Assembly: GCF_021699195.1 (NCBI RefSeq) | Contig: NZ_SSXE01000073.1 | Coordinates: forward strand, 1 to 42,982 | Direction of reading: 5' to 3' | From: Nonomuraea sp. MG754425 | GTDB taxonomy: Bacteria > Actinomycetota > Actinomycetes > Streptosporangiales > Streptosporangiaceae | DNA length: 42,982 bases | In this document: positions 1 through 8,062 of the stretch, piece after piece | Position numbering within the stretch: position 1 is the stretch's first letter | How the letters are laid out: each line of letters starts with the position of its first letter | The notes under the pieces: generated by a model | The model's database searches: none | Told to the model about the DNA's origin: nothing | What the model saw: only the letters and a program-made list of their open reading frames with translations | Program-made: the position numbers and the translations under genes

Positions 1-56
1 GGCCCCGTGTGTCGGCGATCCCGGCGGCCGGTCCAGAGACGTTCCGAGGAGACAGC

Positions 57-893
57 ATGACGATCGGGCGCGCCGCCCACCCCGAAGGCCCCGCGTCCGC
101 CGCGGCGGTCGGGCTGCGAGGGGTCGGTCACGCCTACGGCACCGGCTCCAGGAGCGGCCCCGGTCACACGGTGCTGCGCGACGTCGCGCTCGACATCTCG
201 CCCGGCGAGATCGTCGCCCTCCTGGGGCCGTCAGGATGCGGCAAGTCCACCCTGCTCAGGCTGGTCGCCGGGCTGGAGACGCCGGGGACCGGCACGATCA
301 CGGTGGACGGCCGCCCCGTCACGGGCATCGACGAGCGATGCGCGGTGGTCTTCCAGGAGCCCCGGCTGCTGCCCTGGCGCGACCTGGCCGGGAACGTGGC
401 GCTCGGCCTGCCCCCGGGCACCGGCCGGGCGCGCGGCGCGCGTGTCGTCCGGCACTGGCTCGACGTCGTCGGCCTCGACGGCTTCCACCGGCACCGGCCC
501 CGGCAGGTGTCCGGCGGCATGGCGCAGCGGGCCGCCCTCGCCAGGGCGCTGGCCAGGGAGCCGGGCGTGCTCCTGCTGGACGAGCCGTTCGCCGCCCTGG
601 ACGCCCTCACCCGCCTGCGCATGCAGGACCTGCTGTCCGACGTGCAGCGCGACGCCGGCACCACGGTCCTGCTCGTCACCCACGACGTGGACGAGGCCCT
701 GCACCTGGCCGACCGCGTCGTCCTGCTCGGCGCCGAGCCGGGCCGCCCCGGCGCGACCGTGGTGACCGTGCTCGGTGTCGCCAGCCCCCGGCCGCGCGAC
801 CGCGCCCGCCCCGATCTCGCCTCACTCCGCGCCGACCTGCTCGAACGTCTCGGCGTGCCCCGTCCCACCCGTACCGAGGAGCCGGCTCCGTGA
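57..893 (+). CDS. ssuB: SsuB-like sulfonate ABC transporter ATPase
   Basis: ATP-hydrolysing subunit of a nitrate/sulfonate/taurine-type importer, acting on the cytoplasmic face with the binding protein and permease encoded just downstream. Visible in the 278 aa product: Walker A GPSGCGKST (about 57-65), Q-loop FQEPRLLPW (about 99-107, the family's typical LLPW), signature VSGGMAQ (151-157), Walker B VLLLDE (171-176) and H-loop His209. I start at ATG 57 because GAGGAG lies 5 nt upstream. An in-frame GTG at 9 would add 16 residues but has no visible ribosome site. The stop is 44 bp before the binding-protein ATG, so the genes form an operon. The family assignment is clear. Sulfonate rather than taurine or nitrate as substrate is inferred from the monooxygenase neighbours. 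The promoter lies outside the window. Confidence 0.9.
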   Translation: MTIGRAAHPEGPASAAAVGLRGVGHAYGTGSRSGPGHTVLRDVALDISPGEIVALLGPSGCGKSTLLRLVAGLETPGTGTITVDGRPVTGIDERCAVVFQEPRLLPWRDLAGNVALGLPPGTGRARGARVVRHWLDVVGLDGFHRHRPRQVSGGMAQRAALARALAREPGVLLLDEPFAALDALTRLRMQDLLSDVQRDAGTTVLLVTHDVDEALHLADRVVLLGAEPGRPGATVVTVLGVASPRPRDRARPDLASLRADLLERLGVPRPTRTEEPAP

Positions 894-937
894 ACCACCG
901 CCGTCCTCGGCCCCACCTGGCCGAGGAGCCGCACCCC

Positions 938-1918
938 ATGATCCACCGCCGCACCCTGCTCGCCGCCACCCTGCTCGTCCCGCTGGCCGCCTGCGCGCCG
1001 GGCGAGGGCGGCACCGCCGCCGCGGGCCGCCTGCGCCTGGACTACGCCTACTACAACCCGCTCAGCCTCGTCGTACGACGGCAACGCTGGCTGGAGAACG
1101 AGCTCAAGGACACCACGGTGACCTGGGTGCTGTCGGCCGGCAGTAACAAGGCCAACGAGAACCTGCGCGGCGAGAGCATCGACGTCGGCTCCACCGCGGG
1201 CGCGGCGGCGCTCCAGGCCCGCGCCAACGGCACCCCGATCAAGACGATCGGCGTCTACACCCGTCCGGAGTGGACGGCGCTCGTCGTGGCCGGGGACTCG
1301 CCCGTCACGCGGGTGGCGCAGCTCAAGGGCCGGAAGGTGGCCGCCACCAAGGGCACGGACCCGTACTTCTTCCTGCTGCAGGCGCTGCGGGAGGCCGGGC
1401 TCGGGGCCACGGACGTCGAGGTCGTCAACCTCCAGCACGCCGACGGCCGGACCGCGCTCGAACGCGGCGACGTGGACGCCTGGGCGGGCCTGGACCCGCT
1501 GATGGCGCAGAGCCAGGTGGAGGCCGGCGCCAAGCTCCTCTACCGGAACCCGGCCTTCAACTCCTACGGCTTCCTCAACGCCCGCGAGGGCTTCCTCGCC
1601 GAAAGTCCGGACCTCGTCCAGAAGGTGCTGGACGCCTACGAGCGGGCGCGCGCGTGGATCGCCGCGAACCCCGACGAGGCGGTCCGGCTGCTGGCCGCGG
1701 AGGCGAAGCTGACGCCCGAGGTCGCCACGGTCGTGCTGCGGGAACGGACCGAGGTCGGCATCAGCCCGGTCCCGGGGGCCGAGCAGCGGGCGGTGCTGGA
1801 ACGCATCCTGCCGACGCTGGTGGCGGAGAGCCAGGTGCGTTCGGAGCAGGAGGCCAGGGCCGCCCTCGACTCGCTGTTCGCGCCGGAGCACGCCGAGAAG
1901 GCGCGGGCGGCGTCGTGA
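938..1918 (+). CDS. ssuA: SsuA-like sulfonate-binding lipoprotein
   Basis: Extracytoplasmic substrate-binding protein of the SsuA/TauA/NMT1 family, 326 aa, which captures organosulfonates for the adjacent ATPase and permease. The N-terminus MIHRRTLLAA continues into a hydrophobic stretch ending in a lipobox LAAC, with the lipid-modified Cys at residue 19. The mature protein therefore sits on the outer face of the membrane. Family-like segments are AGSNKANENLRGESIDVGS (about 68-86), GRKVAATKGTDPYFFL in the middle and DVDAWAGLDPLMA. ATG 938 is chosen because GAGGAG lies 9 nt upstream and it gives a clean signal peptide. A GTG at 890 overlapping the ssuB stop would add 16 residues. The last bases overlap the next gene (GTGA). 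Confidence 0.88.
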   Translation: MIHRRTLLAATLLVPLAACAPGEGGTAAAGRLRLDYAYYNPLSLVVRRQRWLENELKDTTVTWVLSAGSNKANENLRGESIDVGSTAGAAALQARANGTPIKTIGVYTRPEWTALVVAGDSPVTRVAQLKGRKVAATKGTDPYFFLLQALREAGLGATDVEVVNLQHADGRTALERGDVDAWAGLDPLMAQSQVEAGAKLLYRNPAFNSYGFLNAREGFLAESPDLVQKVLDAYERARAWIAANPDEAVRLLAAEAKLTPEVATVVLRERTEVGISPVPGAEQRAVLERILPTLVAESQVRSEQEARAALDSLFAPEHAEKARAAS

Positions 1919-2739
1919 CCGGGCAGGCCGTGGAGCGGGCGCCGGCGCGGGCCGCCGGGGACGAGGAGCGCGCTCCCGCCGCCCGCCGGCTCCGGCCGGG
2001 CCGGCGGGCCGCCGGGCTGGTGGTGCCGCTGGCGCTGCTGGCCGCCTGGCAGCTCGCCTCCGGCGGCGGCCTGTTCACCCCGGCCCAGCTCCCCTCCCCG
2101 TCGGCCGTGCTGGCGGCGGTGGCGGAGCTGATCCGGCGCGGAGAACTGTGGCAGCACGTCGCGATCAGCGGGCAGCGCGTGCTGCTGGGGTTCGCGGCGG
2201 GCGCGGCGGCGGGGCTGGCGCTGGGCGCGGCGGTCGGCCTGTACGGTCCGGTCCGGGCGCTGCTCGCGCCCAGCGTGGCGGCCCTGCGCGCGGTGCCGTC
2301 GCTGGCCTGGGTGCCGCTGCTGGTGCTCTGGCTGGGCATCGCCGAGGCTCCGAAGATCGTCCTGGTGGCGATCGGCGCGTTCTTCCCCGTCTACACCACC
2401 GTCTCCACGGCCCTGGCCCACGTGGACCCCCACCTGGTCGAGGCAGGCCGGGCGTACGGGCTGCGCGGGGTGGGCCTGCTCACCCGCGTCCAGCTCCCGT
2501 ACGCCGCGCCCGCCGTCGTCGCCGGGCTGCGGCTGGGCCTGGCGCAGGGGTGGCTGTTCCTGGTCGCCGCGGAGCTGATCGCCTCGTCGATGGGGCTCGG
2601 GTTCCTGCTGATCGACAGCCAGAACACCGGCCGCACCGACATCCTGCTGCTGTCGATCCTGCTGCTCGCCCTGCTGGGCAAGGCCGCCGACGGGCTGCTC
2701 GGCCTGGTGGCCGGCCCGCTCACCCGGCGCTCCGGGTGA
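1915..2739 (+). CDS. ssuC: SsuC-like sulfonate ABC transporter permease
   Basis: Integral membrane permease of the sulfonate/nitrate/taurine importer, 274 aa, close to the usual family length. The first 35 residues are charged and Ala/Arg-rich. About six hydrophobic segments follow, and the ATPase-contact (EAA-like) loop is seen as EAGRAYGLRGVGLLTRVQLPYAAP (shown in part: EAGRAYGLRG at about 174-183). The start is a GTG whose bases overlap the TGA of the binding-protein gene (GTGA), indicating translational coupling. The gene ends 12 bp from the stop of the convergent SfnC-like gene, with no long terminator between them. Family is certain; substrate is inferred from context. Confidence 0.88.
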   Translation: MTGQAVERAPARAAGDEERAPAARRLRPGRRAAGLVVPLALLAAWQLASGGGLFTPAQLPSPSAVLAAVAELIRRGELWQHVAISGQRVLLGFAAGAAAGLALGAAVGLYGPVRALLAPSVAALRAVPSLAWVPLLVLWLGIAEAPKIVLVAIGAFFPVYTTVSTALAHVDPHLVEAGRAYGLRGVGLLTRVQLPYAAPAVVAGLRLGLAQGWLFLVAAELIASSMGLGFLLIDSQNTGRTDILLLSILLLALLGKAADGLLGLVAGPLTRRSG

Positions 2740-2751
2740 GCGGGCGACCTC

Positions 2752-3906
2752 TCAGAACAGGCCGTTGACCGGCGGCTGCGCGCCGGTGAGGCGGTAGGCG
2801 CCGACCACGGCGGCCTTCCAGGCGCGCGGGTTGTGGTTGGTGACGGTCCTGGCGTTGCGCCAGTGCCGGTCGAGGTTGTGCCGGCGGGCCACCGCGGAGC
2901 CGCCGCCCACGTCGAACAGCAGCTCGGCCGCGCGCAGCGCCGACTCGGCGGCGACGTACTGGGCCTGCGCCACCTCCACGGCCGCCTCGGTGAGCAGGTC
3001 GGGCGCGAGCTCGCCGGCCCAGGCCCGGTCGATGGCCGCCGCGGCGCGCAGCACCGCCGCCTCGGCGGCGTAGGCCCGTGCCGAGATCTCGCCGACGGCG
3101 TGCCGCACGTACGGGTCGTCCACGGAACGGGCGGCGTCGCTGTGCTGGATCGGCCGGGAGCGCTCACGGGCGAAGGCCACGGCGTCGGTCAGCGCGTTGC
3201 GGGCGATCCCGGCCTGTACGGCGGCCAGGTAGAGCTGCATGAACGCGCTGACGGGCGAGCGGCCCGCCGAGCGCGGCGGCGGCTTGGCGAACTCGCCCGG
3301 GTGCACCTTGACCCCGTTGAGCCGGGTGGTCCCGCTGGCCGTGAGCCGCTGGCCGATGCCGTCGAAGTCGTCGACCAGCTCCAGCCCCTCCCGGTCGCGG
3401 GGCAGGGTGAAGAACACCTTCTCACCGGAGTCGTCCACGGCGGCGGCGCTGATCCAGTCCGCGTACAGCGCGCCCGTGCTGTAGTACTTGCTGCCGTTCA
3501 CGACGCCGTCGGCGTCGATGCGGGTGCGCACCTCCCCGCTCGCCCCGCCGACCTCCCACCCCGCGTTGCCGAACACGTCGCCGGCCAGGAAACGCGGGAA
3601 CCAGCGCTCCCGCTCCGCGGGGGAGGCGGTGAGCAGGTGCTCCACCCGGCCGAAGCCGGGCCGCAGCGCCTGGGCGATGTTGGAGTCGGCGGCGGCCAGG
3701 GAGACGAGGAAGTCGAACACCTCGGCCACGCCGGCGCCCGCCCCGCCGTCGGCGACGGGGATGCGGAAGGTGAGCAGGCCGGCGGCGGCCAGCGCGCGGA
3801 TCTGGGCACGCGGCAGCTCGCGGGCGAGCTCCCGGTCCCCGGCCCCGGCCGCCAGCTCCGGCAGCAGCTCGGCGGCACGCCGCCGCAGCTCGTCGAGCCC
3901 GCTCAT
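2752..3906 (-). CDS. SfnC/DszC-like flavin monooxygenase (acyl-CoA dehydrogenase fold), copy 1
   Basis: A 384 aa enzyme of the acyl-CoA-dehydrogenase superfamily branch containing SfnC, DszC and related reduced-flavin monooxygenases that oxygenate sulfur or aromatic substrates in sulfur starvation. Visible marks are the N-terminal helical domain, YYSTGALYADWIS in the central beta domain, the DDFDGIGQRLTASG flavin-side loop, and the C-terminal RHWRNARTVTNHNP motif shared with DszC-type proteins. The catalytic Glu of true acyl-CoA dehydrogenases was not identified. The start ATG is preceded by GGAGGG. It is the last gene of a minus-strand operon after ssuD, from which it is separated by a 91-bp spacer with 24-bp repeats. 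It is the most divergent of three paralogues here, so its substrate may differ. Confidence 0.82.
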   Translation of the reverse strand: MSGLDELRRRAAELLPELAAGAGDRELARELPRAQIRALAAAGLLTFRIPVADGGAGAGVAEVFDFLVSLAAADSNIAQALRPGFGRVEHLLTASPAERERWFPRFLAGDVFGNAGWEVGGASGEVRTRIDADGVVNGSKYYSTGALYADWISAAAVDDSGEKVFFTLPRDREGLELVDDFDGIGQRLTASGTTRLNGVKVHPGEFAKPPPRSAGRSPVSAFMQLYLAAVQAGIARNALTDAVAFARERSRPIQHSDAARSVDDPYVRHAVGEISARAYAAEAAVLRAAAAIDRAWAGELAPDLLTEAAVEVAQAQYVAAESALRAAELLFDVGGGSAVARRHNLDRHWRNARTVTNHNPRAWKAAVVGAYRLTGAQPPVNGLF

Positions 3907-3927
3907 CGGCCCTCCACCGAAGCACCC

Positions 3928-3999
3928 ATCGGGCTCCGCGCAGGGCCGCTCCTCGGGCTTCGCATCCGGACGGTCATCGGGCTTCGCGTCGGGCCGTTC
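3928..3999. repeat. Three tandem 24-bp imperfect repeats between ssuD and the SfnC-like gene
   Basis: Units run 3928-3951, 3952-3975 and 3976-3999, each built on (A/C)TCGGGCTTCGC followed by a CGGGCCGTTC-like half. The third unit overlaps the ssuD stop codon. They fill most of the gap between two genes of one operon. Together they could form alternative stem-loops that tune expression of the distal gene, but this is inference. No coding function is seen. Confidence 0.6.
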
Positions 4000-5152
4000 A
4001 CCGGGTGCCCGCCGCCGCGAACGGGACCCCGACGGGCGCGGCGGGCGCGGGGTCGGCCGGGTGCCGCCACAGGCCGCGCTCGCGCAGGATCGGCAGCACG
4101 CCCTCCCCGAACCAGTACGCCTCCTCCAGGTGCGGATACCCGGACAGCACGAACTCGGTGAGCCCGAGCCGGTGGTACTCCTCGATGCGGTCGGCGACCT
4201 CGGCGTGGCTGCCGACCAGCGCGGTGCCCGCCCCGCCGCGCACGAGCCCGACGCCCGCCCACAGGTTCGGGTAGATCTCCAGGTCGTCGCGCTTGCCGCC
4301 GTGCAGCTCCAGCATGCGCTTCTGGCCTTCGGACTCGCTGCGCCCCAGCCCCGCCTGCACCTTCGCGACGGTGTCCGGGTCGATGCCGTCGAGCAGCCTG
4401 CGGGCCTGCGCCCACGCCTGCTCGGAGGTGTCGCGGGTGATGACGTGCAGCCTGATGCCGTGCCTGAGCGTACGTCCTTGCGCGGCGGCCAGCCCGTTGA
4501 CCCAGGCGATCTTCTCGGCCACCGCGGCGGGCGGCTCGCCCCAGGTGAGGTAGGCGTCCACGTGCCGGGCGGCGACCCGGCCCGCGGCGGGGGAGGAGCC
4601 GCCGAAGTAGATGTCGGGCACCGGCTCGGGCAGCCGGTTGAGCCGGGCCTGCTCGACCTGGACGTGCTCGCCCGCGAAGCTCACCGTCTCGCCCCGCCAC
4701 AGGGCCCGCACCACGTGCAGGAACTCGTCCGTACGCGCGTAGCGGGTGTCCTTGTCCAGGAAGTCCCCGTACGCGCGCTGCTCGTGGCTCTCCCCGCCGG
4801 TCACCACGTTGAGCAGCAGCCGTTCGCGCGAGTGCCACTGGAAGGTGGCCGCCATCTGCGCGGCCAGCGTGGGGGAGACCAGCCCGGGGCGGAAGGCCAC
4901 GAGGAACTTCAGCCGCTCCGTGGTGTCGGCCAGCATGGCGGTGGTCAGCCAGGCGTCCTCGCACCACGCGCCGGTGGGCGTCAGCGCGCCGACGAAGCCG
5001 GTCTGCTCGGCGGCCTGCACGATCTGCCGCAGGTAGGACAGGGTCGCCGGGCGGGCGCCGGAGGCCGCGCCCGCCGGGAGCCCGTGGCCGCCGCCCACGA
5101 CGTCGCGGCTGTCGCCGTACGTGGGCAGGAACCAGTGGAACGTCAGGGTCAT
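3998..5152 (-). CDS. ssuD: SsuD-type FMNH2-dependent alkanesulfonate monooxygenase
   Basis: Cytoplasmic LLM-class (TIM-barrel) monooxygenase, 384 aa against about 380 for E. coli SsuD. The family cleaves alkanesulfonates with FMNH2 and O2 to aldehyde and sulfite. Residues important in E. coli SsuD have clear counterparts: Cys64 in PTGAWCEDAW (Cys54 there), Arg and His in GIRLHVITRDT (Arg226/His228), the mobile loop LVRGGAGTALVG (Arg297) and Tyr in LSGYPHLEEAY (Tyr331). I therefore call it a true SsuD. The ATG lies 9 bp after the upstream SfnC-like gene, and that gene's TAG forms part of the ribosome site TAGGAGA. No SsuE-type reductase is adjacent, so reduced flavin must come from elsewhere. 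Confidence 0.92.
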   Translation of the reverse strand: MTLTFHWFLPTYGDSRDVVGGGHGLPAGAASGARPATLSYLRQIVQAAEQTGFVGALTPTGAWCEDAWLTTAMLADTTERLKFLVAFRPGLVSPTLAAQMAATFQWHSRERLLLNVVTGGESHEQRAYGDFLDKDTRYARTDEFLHVVRALWRGETVSFAGEHVQVEQARLNRLPEPVPDIYFGGSSPAAGRVAARHVDAYLTWGEPPAAVAEKIAWVNGLAAAQGRTLRHGIRLHVITRDTSEQAWAQARRLLDGIDPDTVAKVQAGLGRSESEGQKRMLELHGGKRDDLEIYPNLWAGVGLVRGGAGTALVGSHAEVADRIEEYHRLGLTEFVLSGYPHLEEAYWFGEGVLPILRERGLWRHPADPAPAAPVGVPFAAAGTR

Positions 5153-5161
5153 CGTCGTCTC

Positions 5162-6355
5162 CTAGAGCAGGCCGTGCCGCGGCGGGAGCTGGCCGTTGAG
5201 TACGTAGCGCCCGATGTGCTGGATCTTCCAGCGCGCGGGGTCGTGCAGGGTGTGCGTGCGGGCGTTGCGCCAGTGGCGGTGCAGGTTGAGCCCGTTCAGG
5301 CTGGACCGGGTGCCGCCCAGCTCGAAGATCGCGTTGCCCAGTTCCACGGCCACCGGGTCGGCGAACGCCTTGGCGGCGGCCACCGCGATCGAGGCGGAGG
5401 CCGCCGCCTCGTCGGTCAGGTCGCCGCGCGCCGGGTCGCCGGCGGCGTCGAGGGCCGCGGCGGCGGTGTCGAGCAGCGCCTCGGCGGCGCGCACCTTGAC
5501 GGCCAGTTCGCCGGCCCGCTGGATGACGAGGGGGTCGTCGGCCGCGCGCTCGTGCCCGCTCTCGAACCACGGCCTGGCCTTGGCCCGGACGAACTCCAGC
5601 GCCTCCTCCAGCGCGCCCGCCGCGATGCCGACGTCGATCGCGGTGTGCAGGAGCTGGGCGAACGCGCCGTGCAGTTGCGGCCCGGCGAACGTCAGGTGGT
5701 GCGGCACCACCCGGTCGCCGGGCACCTGGACGTCCTCCAGGCGTACGGTGCCGCTCGCGGTGGTGCGCTGGCCCATGCCGTCCCAGTCGTCCACGACGGT
5801 CACGCCGGGGGCGTCGCGCGGCACGTACGCCACGTGCAGCGTGCCGTCCGCGCGGCGGGCCAGCACGGGGATCCAGTGGGCGAACAGCGCGCCCGTGCTG
5901 TAGTGCTTGACGCCGTTGAGCAGGAAGCCGCCGCCGGGGGCGGCCGTCAGCGCGGTCCGGTAGTCCTGGACGTGCTTGGTGCCGGCCTCCGACTGGGCGT
6001 TGCCGAAGCGTCTGCCGTCGAGCACCTCGGCGAAGAAGAACTTGCGCTGTTCGGGGGTGCCCTGCCGGCGCAGGACGTTGACGTAGACGAAGTGGCTCTG
6101 CGGGATCTGGGCGATGTTGGGGTCGGCGGCGGCCAGCAGCCGGAACACCTCGGCGACCGTGCGGGCGCTCACGTCCGCGCCGCCGTAGGCGCGCGGCACG
6201 GTGATCGCGAGCAGGCCGCGCTCCGACAGGCGGTCCAGCTCCGGTCCGGGCAGGCGGCGCTCGGCGTCGCGGGCGGCCGCGCCGGTCGCGAACCCGGCGG
6301 CCAGCTCGCGCGCCGCCGAGAGCGCCTCTGCGTCGTCGGCGATCACGTTGGTCAT
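5162..6355 (-). CDS. SfnC/DszC-like flavin monooxygenase, copy 2
   Basis: A 397 aa member of the SfnC/DszC branch of the acyl-CoA-dehydrogenase superfamily and first gene of the minus-strand operon SfnC-SsuD-SfnC. Features are IAQIPQSHFVYV (about 81-92), YSTGALFAHW (152-161), a DDWDGMGQRTTASG loop, and RHWRNARTHT (360-369), which is typical of this branch. It resembles the copy at 13002-14180 much more than the copy at 2752-3906. That pairing suggests duplication of a unit now split between divergent operons. The likely reaction is FMNH2- or FADH2-dependent oxygenation at sulfur (sulfide to sulfoxide or sulfone), as known for DszC; the substrate is unknown. Promoter-like TTGCAG and TAACGT with 16-bp spacing lie upstream, overlapping the proposed sulfur operator. 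Confidence 0.85.
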   Translation of the reverse strand: MTNVIADDAEALSAARELAAGFATGAAARDAERRLPGPELDRLSERGLLAITVPRAYGGADVSARTVAEVFRLLAAADPNIAQIPQSHFVYVNVLRRQGTPEQRKFFFAEVLDGRRFGNAQSEAGTKHVQDYRTALTAAPGGGFLLNGVKHYSTGALFAHWIPVLARRADGTLHVAYVPRDAPGVTVVDDWDGMGQRTTASGTVRLEDVQVPGDRVVPHHLTFAGPQLHGAFAQLLHTAIDVGIAAGALEEALEFVRAKARPWFESGHERAADDPLVIQRAGELAVKVRAAEALLDTAAAALDAAGDPARGDLTDEAAASASIAVAAAKAFADPVAVELGNAIFELGGTRSSLNGLNLHRHWRNARTHTLHDPARWKIQHIGRYVLNGQLPPRHGLL

Positions 6356-6439
6356 GTTGTTTCGTCCGTTCTGCGTGTTACGTTATGGTTCACCGTAATC
6401 CCTGCAATGCAGGTAGGCAATACCTGTTAAGGACCTCCC
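6356..6439. promoter_or_regulatory. Divergent promoter region of the two sulfur operons
   Basis: This 84-bp gap drives both operons. Minus strand: -35 TTGCAG (complement of 6402-6407), 16-bp spacer, -10 TAACGT (complement of 6380-6385), about 25 nt before the ATG. Plus strand: TATGGT at 6384-6389 with a weak -35 17 bp upstream, and ribosome site AAGGA 6 nt before ATG 6440. Three inverted repeats are packed in: TTACG-N11-CGTAA (6378-6398), CCTGCA-A-TGCAGG (6401-6413) and AGGTA-N5-TACCT (6411-6425). The density of dyads in so short a gap points to regulated, probably repressed, expression. Promoter hexamers are predictions by eye. Confidence 0.6.
6401..6417. promoter_or_regulatory. Proposed sulfur-regulon operator, site A
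   Basis: CCTGCAATGCAGGTAGG fits CCT(A/G)(C/T)-N7-(A/G)TAGG, also found at 38745-38761 and 40376-40392 upstream of two other sulfur genes. It overlaps the predicted -35 of the minus-strand operon and would lie just downstream of the plus-strand start point, where a repressor would act. With site B (reading B on the minus strand) the match extends to AATCCCT-N9-GTAGG-N-AAT-N-CC. The regulator is unknown. Confidence 0.5.
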
Positions 6440-8059
6440 ATGCTCACCCGCTCCACCACGCTGCTCGTGGCCGCCCTGCTGGCGGCGACGCTGACCGCCT
6501 GCGGCACGAACGCCGCCCCCACCACCACCGGCGGCGGCACCGGCCCGAAGTCCGGAGGCACGCTCGTGCTCGGGGAGAACGCCGACGAGCCTGCCTGCCT
6601 CGACCCCCACCAGCTCTCCACCACGAACACCACCGTCGTCGGCCGCCCGATCTTCGACTCCCTGCTCCGCCAGGACGCCGACGGCACGCTCAAGCCCTGG
6701 CTGGCCTCGGCATGGCAGGTCTCGGCCGACGGCCTGACCTACACCTTCACGCTGCGCGAGGGCGTGCGCTTCCACGACGGCTCGGCCTGGGACGCCGAGG
6801 CGCTCAAGCTCAACCTGGAGCACATGCGCGCCCCGGCCACCAAGTCACCGCTGGCCGCCGCCTACATCGCGCCCTACGAGGACGCGAAGGTCGTGGACGA
6901 GCGCACCCTCGAGGTCCGGCTCGCCTCGCCCTACTCGGCCTTCCTCAACGTGCTCGCCCAGTCGTACCTGGCGATGATCTCGCCCAAGCAGCTCAAGGAG
7001 GACCCGGCGAGCACCTGCGAGCACCCGGTCGGCTCGGGGCCGTTCGTGTTCGACGCCTGGGCCAAGGGCCAGGGCATCACCTACCGCAGGAACCCCGACT
7101 ACGCCTGGGGGCCGACCCGCACCGGACCCGCCCACCTGGAACGCCTGGAGATCCGCTTCCTGGCCGAGGACGCCACCCGCTACAACGCGCTGCTCGCCGG
7201 CGAGGTGGACGTGATCGACAACACCCCGCCGGCCAGCGTCGAGGACGTCAAGGCCAACCCCGCCCTCGCCTTCACCTCCCTCGACCGGCCGGGTCACCCG
7301 TTCTCGGTCTGGCTCAACACCGGCCGCGCCCCCTTCTCCGACGTCAAGGTGCGCCAGGCGCTCACCCGCGCGGTGGACCGCAAGGCGATCATCGACAGCG
7401 TCTCGTTCGGCCGGTGGACGGTCGCCACCGGCTTCCTCACCCCCTCCACCCCCGACCACGCGGACGCCGGCGGCCTGGCCCACGACCCCGCCGAGGCGGC
7501 ACGGCTGCTCGACGAGGCCGGCTGGCGCGAGAAGGGCGCGGACGGCATCCGGGTCAAGGACGGCGAGCGGCTGACCGCCACCGCCCTGGACACCGGCGTG
7601 AACCCGCAGAACACCCAGATCCTGGTCCAGACCCAGGCCGCCGCCGCCAAGGCGGGCATCGAGATCAAGATCGAGAACGTCCCGGCGCAGGTCTCCTCCG
7701 AGCGCACCGCCAAGGGCGACTTCGACGTCTCCGTCGGCATCTGGACCACCAACACCGCCGACGTGCTGTGGATCCAGTACGCCTCCGGGAACATCACCAC
7801 CTCCGAGCGGCGCGGCCAGAACACCACCCGGCTCGACGACGACAAGCTCGACGACCTGCTGGAGCGGGCCAGGGCGAGCACCGACGCCGCCGGCCGGGCC
7901 GCGATCTACGGCGAGGCGCAGGCCCGGCTGCTCGGCCTCGCGCCCGCCATCCCCCTCTACGACCGCCCGAGCCTCGTCTCCTCCAGCACGAAGGTGCACG
8001 GGCTGACCTGGGACCACGCCTACGGCGCGGTCACCTTCCAAGACGCGTGGGTGAGCTGA
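6440..8059 (+). CDS. Family-5 ABC transporter substrate-binding lipoprotein, copy 1
   Basis: Solute-binding protein of the peptide/nickel/opine (SBP_bac_5) family, 539 aa, anchored outside the membrane. The signal peptide ends in lipobox LTAC with the lipidated Cys at residue 21. A Thr/Gly-rich linker then leads to the mature domain KSGGTLVLGENADEPACLDP. Family marks include GLTYTFTLREGVRFHDGSAW and the VGSGPFVFDAW segment. It is the first gene of the operon 6440-15565, and its product should feed the permeases encoded downstream. It has a close tandem paralogue 3 bp after its stop. Family-5 proteins bind peptides, glutathione, nickel chelates or opines. With sulfur oxygenases in the same operon, a thioether or peptide-like organosulfur compound is the best guess. 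Confidence 0.88.
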   Translation: MLTRSTTLLVAALLAATLTACGTNAAPTTTGGGTGPKSGGTLVLGENADEPACLDPHQLSTTNTTVVGRPIFDSLLRQDADGTLKPWLASAWQVSADGLTYTFTLREGVRFHDGSAWDAEALKLNLEHMRAPATKSPLAAAYIAPYEDAKVVDERTLEVRLASPYSAFLNVLAQSYLAMISPKQLKEDPASTCEHPVGSGPFVFDAWAKGQGITYRRNPDYAWGPTRTGPAHLERLEIRFLAEDATRYNALLAGEVDVIDNTPPASVEDVKANPALAFTSLDRPGHPFSVWLNTGRAPFSDVKVRQALTRAVDRKAIIDSVSFGRWTVATGFLTPSTPDHADAGGLAHDPAEAARLLDEAGWREKGADGIRVKDGERLTATALDTGVNPQNTQILVQTQAAAAKAGIEIKIENVPAQVSSERTAKGDFDVSVGIWTTNTADVLWIQYASGNITTSERRGQNTTRLDDDKLDDLLERARASTDAAGRAAIYGEAQARLLGLAPAIPLYDRPSLVSSSTKVHGLTWDHAYGAVTFQDAWVS

Positions 8060-8062
8060 CAC

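Noticed and set aside
7..60. Possible short Cys-containing leader peptide before ssuB (GTG TGT CGG...)
   Set aside because: Lacks the HVDL/SAxC pattern and the window begins too close to judge.
890..940. GTG at 890 as start of the sulfonate-binding protein
   Set aside because: Overlaps the ssuB stop but gives a charged 16-residue extension before the signal peptide; ATG 938 has a good ribosome site and a proper lipoprotein signal.
3488..6430. Very long open frame on the plus strand opposite the SfnC-SsuD-SfnC operon
   Set aside because: Antisense shadow caused by high GC; its translation is Val/Gly/Arg-rich with no domain, while the minus-strand genes show full family motifs.
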